Positions 23,643 through 33,649 of a DNA stretch of 64,000 nt are shown here, in pieces (within the stretch, counting starts at the first letter, position 1; each line of letters opens with the position of its first letter). The notes beneath the pieces are model-generated. The model was not told the DNA's origin. It did no database searches and was given only the letters and a program-made list of their open reading frames with translations. The DNA is from Maylandia zebra (Eukaryota; Chordata; Actinopteri; Cichliformes; Cichlidae). The stretch is from the NCBI RefSeq assembly GCF_041146795.1, contig NC_135176.1, positions 19,231,786 through 19,295,785 on the forward strand, read 5' to 3'. The position numbers were made by a program, and so were the translations under genes.

Positions 23643-23696
23643 ATGAGGGTTTTCTGTGGGCAAGCCCTCTATCGGTTGCCCACAGAAAACCCTCAT
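23643..23696. repeat. 54-base hairpin 2 (perfect 21-bp arms)
   Basis: Arm ATGAGGGTTTTCTGTGGGCAA (23643-23663), a 12-base loop GCCCTCTATCGG, and the exact complement at 23676-23696. It is a tandem sister of the hairpin 102 bases upstream. Confidence 0.95.
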
Positions 23697-23767
23697 GGGT
23701 AAGTTGTGAACTGCTGTTTTTCTTTTGACTAGTGATTTAAGTTACTGACCTTTAAAAAAAAAAAAAA

Positions 23768-23769
<2 letters not shown>

Positions 23770-23840
<71 letters not shown>
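23770..23840. repeat. (TA)n microsatellite
   Basis: About 35 uninterrupted TA units. Confidence 0.95.
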
Positions 23841-23843
<3 letters not shown>

Positions 23844-23956
23844 TTTGTGGAATAATGTAGTAAATTACCAGGGAAAAAATATGAATATCTGATTCCTCAT
23901 GCTCCCCAGCAAATGTTAATCCCATCCCATTCATTTTAATTTTACTTTCTCTGTGT

Positions 23957-24545
23957 CATGGTCCGGGGTCTGTGATCCAGTGAGTTGAATTGTTTATTAT
24001 TTATTTGCCACATTATTACTGTCGGTGTTTTGGTTTTGAATTTCTAGGTCCTAGGTTTTGGTCCCTTTGCCCCCTCATGTTGCTCTGTGCTCCCTCTGTT
24101 CTGTGCCTAGTCTACCCTGCCTGTGTGTTCCTTCTGTTCCAGTGTAGTCAGGTCTCTGTACAAAGTCCATGTCTCTGAGTCTGTCTCTTTGCATGTGTGT
24201 TCAGTTTCCTGTTTTATTGTGAAGGTCTGTGTCTTATGTTAGTGTGTGTTGTTTCCTTCTGCTTGTTGCTGGTTTGTCTGTATTGTCTCCGCGAGTCTCC
24301 CTGTTTCCTGTGCGTTCCTTCCTGTGTTCCTCTGCATGTCATCCCGTGAGTTTTGGCTTCAGTTTCATTTGTTAGGTTTTTCCAGTTTAGGTTATTTCTT
24401 AGTTCCTTTCCTCGCCATCTCCACTTTTGTCAGTAGTTTCTTCACTCATAATTAAAAGCTCACTCATCCCATCAATGTCAGTGCCTGCATCTTGGGTCCT
24501 GATTTTCACACCCCACACGGCTTGCCCTGGCAAACCGTGAAACTG
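23957..24545 (+). repeat. LTR-like element beginning TGTCATGGTCC
   Basis: C/T-rich body with short repeats and a late AATTAAAAGC before TGCATCTTGGGTCC. It resembles the element at 46176-46400, which is inverted and ends in CCATGACA. Probably a solo LTR or a related non-autonomous element; target duplication not identified. Confidence 0.4.
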
Positions 24546-25778
24546 TAAATGTTAGATTGCCTAAATGTCTACCCCCCTGTCTGCTAGATGATGCAACAAC
24601 ACTAGCAACTGTCAGTACGATTTAATCAGCAGCCACATCCATTAACATTCGCTCCCCCCGAATGATCTATGGTTTGCCAGGTTTTACTTTTGTGGCCTGG
24701 AAAATAGGCCCCAGAACCCTGAAATGATGTTAGTACTCATTCACAAGTTTTACCTTTACTTTTAAGAAAAGAACCCAAAAGAAGGAACATTCATAAAATT
24801 AACTTTAATTGCAGATAAGCTTGCTTAATTAAGCAACAGTAGCTGGAGTAAAACAAACAGCTCAAAAAGATAATAACAATGAAAACATCTTAATCATCTT
24901 AAAATGTATAAAAGATTATGAAATTTAAAAATAATCAAGTTTAAAATGTTGCTAAATATCTACTACTGGTCTTGATGTTGTTGTAGAAGAGAAGAGAGAG
25001 AACACCTTAGCAACAGATGGAGTCTCTTCCTTACCATGCAGAATGACGCACATTCAAAGAACTCTGTACAAAATTCCCAAAACTTCCTCGAAGTTCCAAT
25101 CCAACATGGTGGCAGTGAGCAGAGTAAATCCCCAAAATAGTCAATCCAATTTATAATCCATGGTGGTTTGGAAAAAGAAGGTGAAATCTTCTGGGTTTCT
25201 TGCAAAAAATCCTAACTGTGAATTCCAAGGTCTTCTAATTCTCCACTCAACAACACTCTGCAACAAAAAACAACTTCTTCCATCTGCATGGGATTTTTAT
25301 ACATGTTGTTTTCTCATCTCCGTTTCCCCTCTTTAACCCCACCATCAGCCCACATGACATTCACATTGTCCCAAAGATAAGCCACACCCTTTTGTTCTCT
25401 CTATAACCTTTCAGACAGATTAACTAAAGAAAAGTTCAATCATTCATTAAAATGGTTACATTTTCTCATACATATACTGTATTTCGTTGTACATTTATAT
25501 GACATGAATGAATATGTTCTTCATCATGTCTCATTCAGTTTATATGCTGTTTTACTTCAACATGATTTCTCAATAGCTCAATCACATATAAACATACTTT
25601 TTCTCTTTATGACTGTGTTATGACTGTGTCTTTGACAATCTTACACACTCACTCACAAAGAAAGAGCCAAGGATGCACTATAGTCATAACAATGCTCCCA
25701 CAATCTAGGTGAAAAAGCAAGGCATCAAAATTATTTCATTACTCAAACAACATATTCTTACTCCTCATATTGATTAGA
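24546..25778. other. AT-rich intergenic DNA
   Basis: No gene recognised; lies beyond the 3' end of the tmem109-like gene. Confidence 0.4.
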
Positions 25779-25784
25779 TTTATT
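25779..25784 (-). terminator. Candidate poly(A) signal of the tmem109-like gene
   Basis: AATAAA on the minus strand about 115 bases past the stop codon at 25899. Confidence 0.4.
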
Positions 25785-25898
25785 CTTGATTATACTATGA
25801 TTAGAATTAAGCATGATTAACTATTAGCAAAAACACAAGTAAATAAACTCAGTTTTAACACTTTTCCATTACAAAGGCCGAATGTTGCGTCCTTCTAT

Positions 25899-28618
25899 TC
25901 ACTTTTTGGGTAAAGATAAGCTGGGGGATTTCAATCTTTCAATCAATTTTTTTGGCTGCTCTTCTTTTTTTTTCAATTTGATTTCCCCCTTCAACTTTGG
26001 CCAGGATTTCAACTTGCTCCTCCAGGCCAACAATTTTCCCGACCAGCCTGGAAGCAAGCAAGTCACCATGACTCTCAGCAGCTTTAGCATGAGTCTCAGC
26101 AGCCGTACGAGCAACCAACCAATCAACTGGAAGGCATGAGAAATTAAGCAGTACCAAAAAATAACCTTGAGAAGCCACTGTGCAATAAAGATCAGTCCTT
26201 CTGGGGTGACTTTGCTGATGGGGAGATTAACTGTGGACAACAAACACAAGCAATGACATTTAATATAATAATCCTTTATTGTGTGTTTATTAATAGCTTT
26301 CCTATAAAGCACATCACTCTATGATTTGAATTGAATCAATTATTTATTGGGAATAATCATCTGAATGCGAGTCTGGTAGGTCCGATCAGCAGGTGGAGTG
26401 AAACACCAAGATTTTTCTTTAGTTTTACATTGAACAGAACATCTTACTATAGATCAGTTTCTACATTTAATATTACTTTTTTTGTTGTTTGCTTATGATT
26501 TGTTTTGAGACTCATTCTTACATCCTCACCCCCTGCTGACGTTCACCCGCATCAGTTTGAATATCGAGCATACAGAGGATGCAGTCATCACAGCTCTCCA
26601 TCAGCTCTTACAAAACTAGACCAGAAAAAACATCCAAGTGAGAATGTTGTTTGTAGATTTGAGCCTAACCCAACAATCTGGGCTCAGTCAATTTGCTGTG
26701 CATTGGGATACTGGGTTTGAATCTTGAATCTTTTCTTTTTATAAAAAAGTAAGGCTCCAAAACAGCAAAGAAAATTCAGTACTGCAGCAACAGGCCTAAG
26801 TGAATGTTAAAGGCTGTGGGGACACAGTCCTTCCTCTGCCAGTCACAATAGCAGTGCTATTTCTGAAATGTCTAAATTACCCTTTTGTGCAGAAGGAACA
26901 AGTCTTCCATCTTTACATACAGCCTATGCTTTCTTGGTGCTATCTAAGCATCTGCTCCCCAGAGCCTGGTGAGTGTAAATGGTAGGTGAAGGGCAATGCC
27001 ACTTTTTGAGCATGTCTAAAATTAAAACTTCATTGTAGTTTTCTAGTCACTGGCCCATCAGAAAAAAACATCCTTACCTTGAATTTCATTAGCCTTCAGG
27101 AATTGTAAGATGTACTGTAGTACTGCATTTAGATGATTAGCCACACTTTCAGCAACCACACCTATAACCTGAAGGAAATCCTGGAAGGTGGGGAAACAGG
27201 GGTTAATAGAAGTAAAAAGAAAAAAAGAAGGGGGTGGACAGATGGAGACATTGTAAGTAACAGCCTAGATTTACCTCATTTATACCTCATATTGCTTGCA
27301 TTTACTCAGTGTATCAAACAGCATCTACTCATGTGAATTGTCAGTTTGATCTTGTTAGACATATACAGTAACTGTGGGCCAAAACAAACACACAGTTATC
27401 TATGAAGAGGGGTTACTGATATTCCATTTAGGAATGTCCATAGTCATTAAATCTATATATGCACACCATGCATTAGCAGTGGGGTCACAGTTTGCCTCTG
27501 CTTTTTTTCACTGAGACACTGATAAAACAGGAATGGAAATTTCTTAAAAACCATGTTGTCTTTTCACATCTTTATATAAACTGGTGATTTTGGCAAAGTA
27601 TAATTTTTTCTCTCCAGCACACATTATGTTTGCAGTGTTCCATTTACAACTCCCTTCAGCCAACATGGCCCTGCTCAGTGCCACTGAGTCACATGACTCC
27701 AGGTAAGCTAAACATGCCAGAGCAGGGAGTAGGAGTCAGAGCAAAGTGAGAAATCCTACCTGAATGATGGCCCTTTGTTTGTTTAAAAAAGTGTGTGGGC
27801 TTAATGTCGACATTGATAAACTTTTATTATCCTTACTTTTTTTTTTTCTCAATTTTATTATCCTTACTAATCCAAAATAAACTGGATGAATGACTCAATC
27901 AATTGAAAAACAATCCAAGGCCTTTTTGTTTCCATTCTTGGACCCAAACAGCAACATTCAGAAGCAAAAGGTAAACTAGAAGGCAGCTGTATTGCTCAGT
28001 AAAGTAACAATGCAGGTCAAAACAACAAAATTTTAAACTATAACTCTTCTTAGAAAAGCACACGAGGGACACAGTACATGTCAAAGTGCAAGTGAACACT
28101 CTGCTGAAGTTGCTTATTAGCACAAAGCACCAGAGACAAAAGACGGCCAAAATAAAACAGGAAGAAGCAACACGCTGGAACAGACACGAAGAGGGAAAGA
28201 TAAACAAACACAGAGACAAATCAAAACTTGATTCTCAGAATAAAGAATTAAACACAAAAATAATTCCAACTACAATGAGAAAAAAATAATACAGAATCAT
28301 AGCCTGAAGAAAAACTATACAAAATTAATGAATGAATGAATAAATAAATAAATCAATGAATATATAGAGATAGTTTTTCTTTAAGATAGATAGATATAGA
28401 AAGATAGCAGCTACCTTCTCCACCGACAGCAAAGTCTGCTCCCCTACTAGCCTGCCCAGGTAGGTCCTTCCCTGCCAGGCCAAATCAGCCACGGTTGCCC
28501 GAATCTCCCTCATCTTCTGGGGTCGACCCTCAAACTCTGTTGCTTCCAAAACTGCAAGCACGAAAAAAACCAACGCAAAAAGTCTGCTAAAATGCCCTCG
28601 TAGGCAACAGAAGAACAT
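25899..28618 (-). CDS. tmem109: TMEM109 (mitsugumin-23)-like protein, three exons, C-terminus frameshifted
   Basis: Three exons splice in phase. Exon 1 (28618-28415, 68 codons) has a signal peptide (FALVFFVLAVLEA) and ends in GEQTLLSVEK before G|GTAGCT. Exon 2 (27180-27078) lies between CTTCCAG and G|GTAAGG and reads DFLQVIGVVAESVANHLNAV and on, ending with one spare base. Exon 3 starts at 26230 after TTGTCCACAG; spare G plus TT gives Val, then NLPISKVTPEGLIFIAQWLL and a hydrophobic run (HAFQLIGWLLVRLL). TMEM109 family members have a signal peptide, membrane segments and a C-terminal coiled coil and act as cation channels of the ER/SR and nuclear membrane. Here the coiled coil (GLEEQVEIL, KKRRAAKK) exists only in another frame from about 26050, so the main frame ends in a novel basic tail (SLPKK), about 212 residues in all. 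Family call by motif order; moderately sure. Confidence 0.6.
25939..26055 (-). pseudogene. Out-of-frame coiled-coil remnant of the tmem109-like gene
   Basis: After CTTGCTTCCAG (a good splice-acceptor sequence) the frame reads LVGKIVGLEEQVEILAKV and later KKRRAAKKID before TGA at 25939-25941. This matches the expected C-terminal coil but is out of phase with exon 3, with no room for an intron. An internal deletion that joined exon 3 to the end of a downstream intron would explain it. Confidence 0.55.
26505..26690 (+). pseudogene. L2 reverse-transcriptase fragment in tmem109 intron 2
   Basis: Reads HQFEYRAYRG followed by a degraded TEDAVITALHQLL-like stretch and LFVDF-like words, matching the RT segment QFAYRANRSTEDAI of the L2 copy at 6919-8676. 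Heavily mutated. Confidence 0.5.
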
Positions 28619-28909
28619 TGTCGATATTGGCTTTATCGCTGACAGCTAGTAAATAAAATACACCTCTTAATAAAAAAGTATGCGATGCGCCACACTGACG
28701 TTAAGGCACCGTTCTGACTGTAAAGCACTTTGAGGTACAACACAGGTGTTTGGAAACCCTCCTCCTAACTGTAAAAAAAACCTCTGAATGCCCGCCTCTT
28801 TTTTTATCTTCATTTTCCATGAGTGTAATCACCTAACGTTTATTCAACCAGTTTGAGTTAAGAGAGATATCTGCCATCTGCTGGACCGAGTCTGAAACTA
28901 CCTTTTGTT

Positions 28910-28914
<5 letters not shown>

Positions 28915-28959
<45 letters not shown>
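28915..28959. repeat. (CA)n microsatellite
   Basis: About 22 CA units. Confidence 0.95.
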
Positions 28960-28963
<4 letters not shown>

Positions 28964-29202
28964 CTATATAGATATATATATGCAAAAGTAAAAACTTAGA
29001 TTAAACATTTGTACTGCAAACATGGCTGCTTATTTGAATCATGTTACTTTCCTGATTGACAGAAAATGATGTGATTTCTGCTGCAATACAATTTTCCTAA
29101 GCGTACAAATAAAATATCTAATTTGTTGTTTTACCCGGGGCACACAAAGGAGGTGAAAATCTTTTTTCTTGTTCTCAATAGCGGGTTGTGCATTTAAAGT
29201 AG

Positions 29203-29323
29203 GACTTGCACAGGGCAGCTGTTGGAGTACCTAACCTCACAGTCATTGTCATTCATACGAGGACGGGAGCTGCAGAGGAGGCCTCCTCCCAGGAACAGCA
29301 GTCCTGCAGAGCCCCAGCCGATG
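29203..29323 (-). pseudogene. Claudin relic: TM4 end fused to promoter
   Basis: The minus strand reads the end of TM4 and tail of a claudin almost identical to the gene at 38890-39495 (HIGWGSAGLLFLGGGLLC-type end, RMNDND, EVRYSN), but the PDZ end is changed to SCPVQVLL. At 29322 the coding sequence jumps straight into the 5' flank (TGTGTTCTTGAGAGCTGCAG). About 520 bases, covering TM1 to TM3, are deleted. Confidence 0.85.
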
Positions 29324-29400
29324 TGTGTTCTTGAGAGCTGCAGTAATTTATCTGCATGAAAGGAGTCAGGCAGGAAGTGGTTTTTTAGGTGCTTGTAATA
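29324..29400 (-). promoter_or_regulatory. Retained promoter block of the deleted claudin
   Basis: Keeps GAGAGCTGCAGTAATTTATC and CAGGAAGTGG (29371-29380, plus-strand spelling), the shared claudin promoter block, although no gene is left to drive. Confidence 0.6.
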
Positions 29401-30333
29401 ATTAAAGGAGAAGTTGACTGCGTCTTCACTTCATGGTTACGTAGAAACCCTGAAAGCACTGAAAGTAGGTTGAAATATAAAGAACAGCTTAGAGATAACC
29501 GCAGTCCAAACAGCAAATGCCACAAACGTTTGTAGCAATGGTTTGATGCTCACTTTACTTTTTCATTTCAAGCTATGCCTAGAAGAGAAGAGTAATGAAA
29601 AAGTAACAAAGAAAATAAGACGTCTTACTTTGGCTTTACTTTTATTCGATTTTTGTTTTGAGGATTTATCATTAAAGGATGATTGTGTGTCTTTAATAGA
29701 CTAATAATCAGACCTGGCACTAAATTATATTCTAAACTGGAAAAGAAGTGGCCTCATAGTGGTTCCTGTATTTTCCCCCACTTGCGAGGCTTCACCTTGC
29801 AGATATTCTGTGTCATTGCTATTATTCTTCTTCTTATTATTATTACTACTTTTTAAATTTTCATTTCATTTCATTTGTACATAATGTGAATTCCTAAAAA
29901 TATTGTTAGTTAAAATAACTACAAACTAACATATGATTAAAAGCCCAAAGCTAATTTTAGCAAGTTAAGTGTTTAATCAAGCCCTTCCCCATATCATTAT
30001 AATGAAAGTAAAAGTTTTGGAATTGAAATCACCCACTACACCAAGGGTCTCAAACTTAAATGAGCCGTTGGCCACTGCTGGAGCTGTCGCTTTAGTGTTC
30101 AATTAGAACAAAAACAAAACAAACAAACAAGAAAACACCAACACATAATTCCTAAAATGTGGTGTTTGTGTGTGTGTTTTTTTAAAATATAACAAGGCAA
30201 AACTGCAAACATGAACGCTGATTCTTTTCCTCCCTCCTAACTAACTGACGCCTTTCATTGAACTACCAAATAAACACACTGGTACTCTCTTTCTGGTCAG
30301 ACTGCGTCAGTGCTGTTGGGGGTGGGGGGTGTA

Positions 30334-30341
<8 letters not shown>

Positions 30342-30418
<77 letters not shown>
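30342..30418. repeat. (TA)n microsatellite
   Basis: About 38 TA units. Confidence 0.95.
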
Positions 30419-30420
<2 letters not shown>

Positions 30421-30548
30421 AGAAAATGTAATTTTAGAGTGTTTATTTATCGGATAAAATAAGTTAAATGTCACCGTTATTACTGTCCGGCCGGAAACAG
30501 CGGGGGTGTCCAAATTCAGAAGCTGCATCCTCCTGAGGACCCGGCGCT

Positions 30549-30945
30549 TGTTGGGGGAAAACTCTGTAAAAAACCCAGGAGAAATAAAGACACAATGAGA
30601 CAAAGTTACTTTCTTTATCAAACGTGTACACGGGTGAGCTGCTAAGAACAACTCACACCATGCACAGTGGCTTGGTAATTTTTATAGGAAAGACAGTGAG
30701 AACAGGATAAGAAAATACAAAACAAATAAAATAAACAACTCCATATGTGGCGCTAGTCTCGTCAGCAGAGAGCTGGGAGAAGGCTGTGAGAGATAAAACA
30801 ATCTAAAACAATATGTCCCAAAACAGTATGTCTTTGCTGAGAAAGTCTAAAAAGATAATTCTAAACTAATCTAACCATAGACAAAAGGGCATGCTTGCAC
30901 ATTTAAAAGAAGGTAAAGAAACATAGAAACATTTTTCCTGTAACA
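30549..30945 (-). repeat. ERV 3' LTR
   Basis: 397 bases, ends TGTTACAG...CCCCCAACA on the minus strand, identical by eye to 36799-37195. A minus-strand TTATTT-rich segment lies near the end. Confidence 0.95.
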
Positions 30946-30957
30946 TTCCCTCCTGTT
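30946..30957 (-). other. ERV polypurine tract
   Basis: AACAGGAGGGAA on the minus strand directly abuts the 3' LTR, the place and composition expected for the plus-strand primer of reverse transcription. Confidence 0.85.
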
Positions 30958-31179
30958 TTAACTTATTTTAAATGTATACAACAATTGTCTGTGAAGGTTA
31001 TTTATTAAGTATCTTAAGCAATTTTTAAATTTTCAAAATGTCAGCATAGCAGAAATGGCAGTCATTTGGTCTAAAGAATAAAACACAAGAAAATAATAAA
31101 AAGAAAAACATAGTAAATGAAAATCATAGTAAATGAAATAACAAGTGGAATAAACAAGAAAAAATAATAAAACTACAAA

Positions 31180-31560
31180 AAATAAAGGAGAAAAACCTTA
31201 TATTTTAAAACGAAAACTTACAAAAAATAAAAGGATGAAAAGTAAAATGAAAACTTTATATTTAAAAATGATGAAAACCTAATATGTAAAATGAAAACTT
31301 CAAAAAATACAAGGATGAAAACCTTATACTTAAAATGATGCAAACCTTAAATTGAAAACTTTATATGTAAAATAATGAAAACTTCATATTTAAAATGAAA
31401 ACTTCAAAAAATAAAAGGATGAGAACTTTATATTTAAAATGAAAAACTTTATGTTTAAAACTGAAGACTTCAAAAAAATAAAAGTATGAAAACGTTATAT
31501 TTAAAATGAAAAACTTTATGTTTAAAAGTCAAGACAAAAAAAATAAAAGCATGAAAACTT
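31180..31560. repeat. Degenerate A-rich tandem repeat inside the ERV
   Basis: Recurring phrases AAAATGAAAACTT, CAAAAAATAAAAGGATG and CTTTATATTTAAAATG form an irregular array with units of about 40 bases, between env remnants and the 3' LTR. Confidence 0.7.
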
Positions 31561-31821
31561 GCATAACCTACTAATGTTTTAATCAGTGCATGATCACTTG
31601 ACAAGTCATTTTTAATCACCACGTCATTTATTAGCAGCTAGTACAAGTTCTCCTCTAACAGAATTGCATCGGGATGTTGTTCTTCTTCAGGCACGGCAAC
31701 ATAAGCAGTCATTGTAGTTGTTATCATCTTTGAAATCATTACTCTTAGACATGGCGGTGTAGCTGCTCCAGATGTGTGGTCAGTGACATATTTCTGCAGA
31801 ATGGTCAAATTCTGCAAAGCT

Positions 31822-32538
31822 TCATAAATGTCTCCGCTTACAAACTCCTCCTTGTGATGCTGTTAGCAGGTCTAGTGTCAGTCTGTTCTGCAGCACCATC
31901 GTTCTGATGGCCTTCTGTTCTCCTGCTAAGGCGGTTCCCAGGGTCTTAGTCAAGTTGATGTGTCGTAGCAGAGCATATCGGTTGATTTCCACATGATCCC
32001 GCACCTCGGCAACTCCAATCAAGCTCTGTAAGAATTTCACTCCTCCTCAGATGCGAAACTCTGGTTCCTTTACTGCTTGGTGCCGTCCGTGCACATCCTG
32101 TCTGGTAATGAGTCTTTGTTTGTAGTATCATCCGGTAGCTGTAGTTGGAGCGACAGTTGAGGCTCATCAGTGTCGCGTTACTGGCACAGGTTTCGTTGAG
32201 TGAACAGTCCATACACTTCCTCTCATTCCTCGGTGGGCAGAAAGTGTATATGTATTTGCATAGCAGTCAGTTTTATTATTCCAGTAAGCTGTAGTGTTCA
32301 TAAACTGCCACCAGAAATTAGTGGCATAGCCATGGGGAAACTTGGTGTACTTTCCTTTGTCATACAGTGTCTGCCTTTTCTTCATATAGCGTGACTTATT
32401 GTCCCTCACGGAAGCAAAGATGAGGAGCCCGGCCATGGTCAGGGCCGCTGCAGTTGTTAAGAGCCACCACCTCATGACGACGGGACACACCCTCCTGTCG
32501 CGAGTAGACCCCCCGGCCAGGAAAGCTGACCCCTCCAC
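31822..32538 (-). pseudogene. ERV envelope remnant
   Basis: Three overlapping open pieces in different frames (32538-32167, 32212-31946, 32040-31822) together look like a retroviral envelope. The first has a hydrophobic segment near residues 24-44 and several N-glycosylation sequons. The last shows a heptad-like helix followed by a short motif and a cysteine in the position of the class I transmembrane subunit, then a premature stop. Frame breaks mean no full envelope can be made. A cellular origin is unlikely given the position between pol remnants and the 3' LTR. Confidence 0.65.
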
Positions 32539-32611
32539 CGGGCGAGATCACAACAAGTGGGCAAGCCTGCCGTCAGCTGTGTTTAGATGGCTTCACTGAC
32601 TCGCCTGCAGT

Positions 32612-33150
32612 GACTCTGATGGATCCAGGATGGTCGTTCCGCTATTTTGCAAGCTCCAGTTTTTCCTTTGGAGCACTTTGATCAGAACCCAGTCACCGGG
32701 CTGTGATCTGCAAGACACTTGATAGACATCATTACATTCTTTGTCATTTACAATCATCTCTTTATTTTCCTACAACTTAGACATACATTTTGCTACTGAA
32801 ATTGTATCTGCCTTTTTCACTGGGTAGATTTCTGGCCACTTTGAGAATACATCTATAACCACTAGGGTGTATTTTTTCCCTTGGCATTCATTTAGCTCAA
32901 TAAAGTCCATATGGATTGTGTGGTCTCAGGTTTCCCTGAGCATTATATTTTTGACACGTCATGCACGTTCTGACAAATTGTTTTGCTGAGGTTTCAAAAT
33001 TTACAGTGTAGAAATGAGAGTTGACAATACTGGTCAGTCCCCCCGTTGACAAATGCGTACAGCCATGAGTCACTAATGCCGCCATTTTGTGGAGGAATTT
33101 TGGCAACACTGGCTTGCCATAACACATCATTAAGTCGTTTGTCAGAACTG
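32612..33150 (-). pseudogene. ERV integrase remnant
   Basis: Minus-strand frames contain, in order, a zinc-binding module with two His spaced by three residues and two Cys spaced by two (about 33070 to 32945), the start of the catalytic core including its first acidic residues (about 32930-32800), and a C-terminal domain piece beginning PGDW (about 32711). Core sequence that should carry the last catalytic acid is missing between these, and frames shift. Integrase joins viral DNA to the host chromosome; this copy cannot be active. Confidence 0.7.
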
Positions 33151-33199
33151 CACCGTGTTTTAGCCATTTTGCCTGCTCTGCTATGCTTGCTGCTTTTGT

Positions 33200-33500
33200 T
33201 CATTTTTCAACACATCCAGTGGAATCTGATGTGTGTTCACTGCCATCAATATGATGTTTGTCTTTTGTGCCGCCTATTTTGCTGCTCTGTCAGCAAAATT
33301 GTTGCCTGTAGTAATGAAAGAGTCAGTAGGCGTTGTAAGAGGTTGGCATGGTGAACTGGTTTTCCGGTTGGTGTAATCATTCCTCTGGTTTTCCAGATTT
33401 TTTGCAAAATGATGCACAGCAGAGAAAACATACTGGCTGTCTATATAAATGGTTATTTGTTTATCTTTGTGTATTTCACATGCGCAACAATCTCGTGGGA
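33200..33500 (-). pseudogene. ERV RNase H remnant
   Basis: A YIDSQY-like motif around a catalytic Asp (near 33445) and a GKPVHHA-like stretch (near 33360) in two different frames match the retroviral RNase H domain that precedes integrase. Stops and frameshifts are present. Confidence 0.6.
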
Positions 33501-33649
33501 AGTGACCTTCCTCTCCACGGTTCTAGCAGGCGTTGTCTCTATGTTATCTGCTGTTTCTGCGTGGCTGTCTGCGGCCTTGGTGTTTGTGACTTTGCTCGCC
33601 TCTCTGTTCCTGATAGCCACCTGCGAATTAGTGTTTTAGTCTGTTGTCA

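Larger units (their letters stand above)
28993..30300. repeat. Segmental duplication, copy 1
   Basis: 28993-29420 matches 38690-39010 plus 39530-39640, and 29445-30300 matches 42040-43995 (minus a later hAT insertion), in the same order. The roughly 2.4 kb between those blocks in the second copy is absent here. The right edge is close to the (TA)n tract. Confidence 0.85.

Noticed and set aside
26800-26985. Exon-like plus-strand open stretch ending CCTG|GTGAGTG
   Set aside because: Located in intron 2 of the tmem109-like gene, opposite strand, no recognisable peptide.
27664-27707. Mini-exon with CCAACATGG start and AG|GTAAGC donor on the plus strand
   Set aside because: It lies inside intron 1 of the minus-strand tmem109-like gene and no partner exon is visible; splice-like motifs of this size occur by chance.
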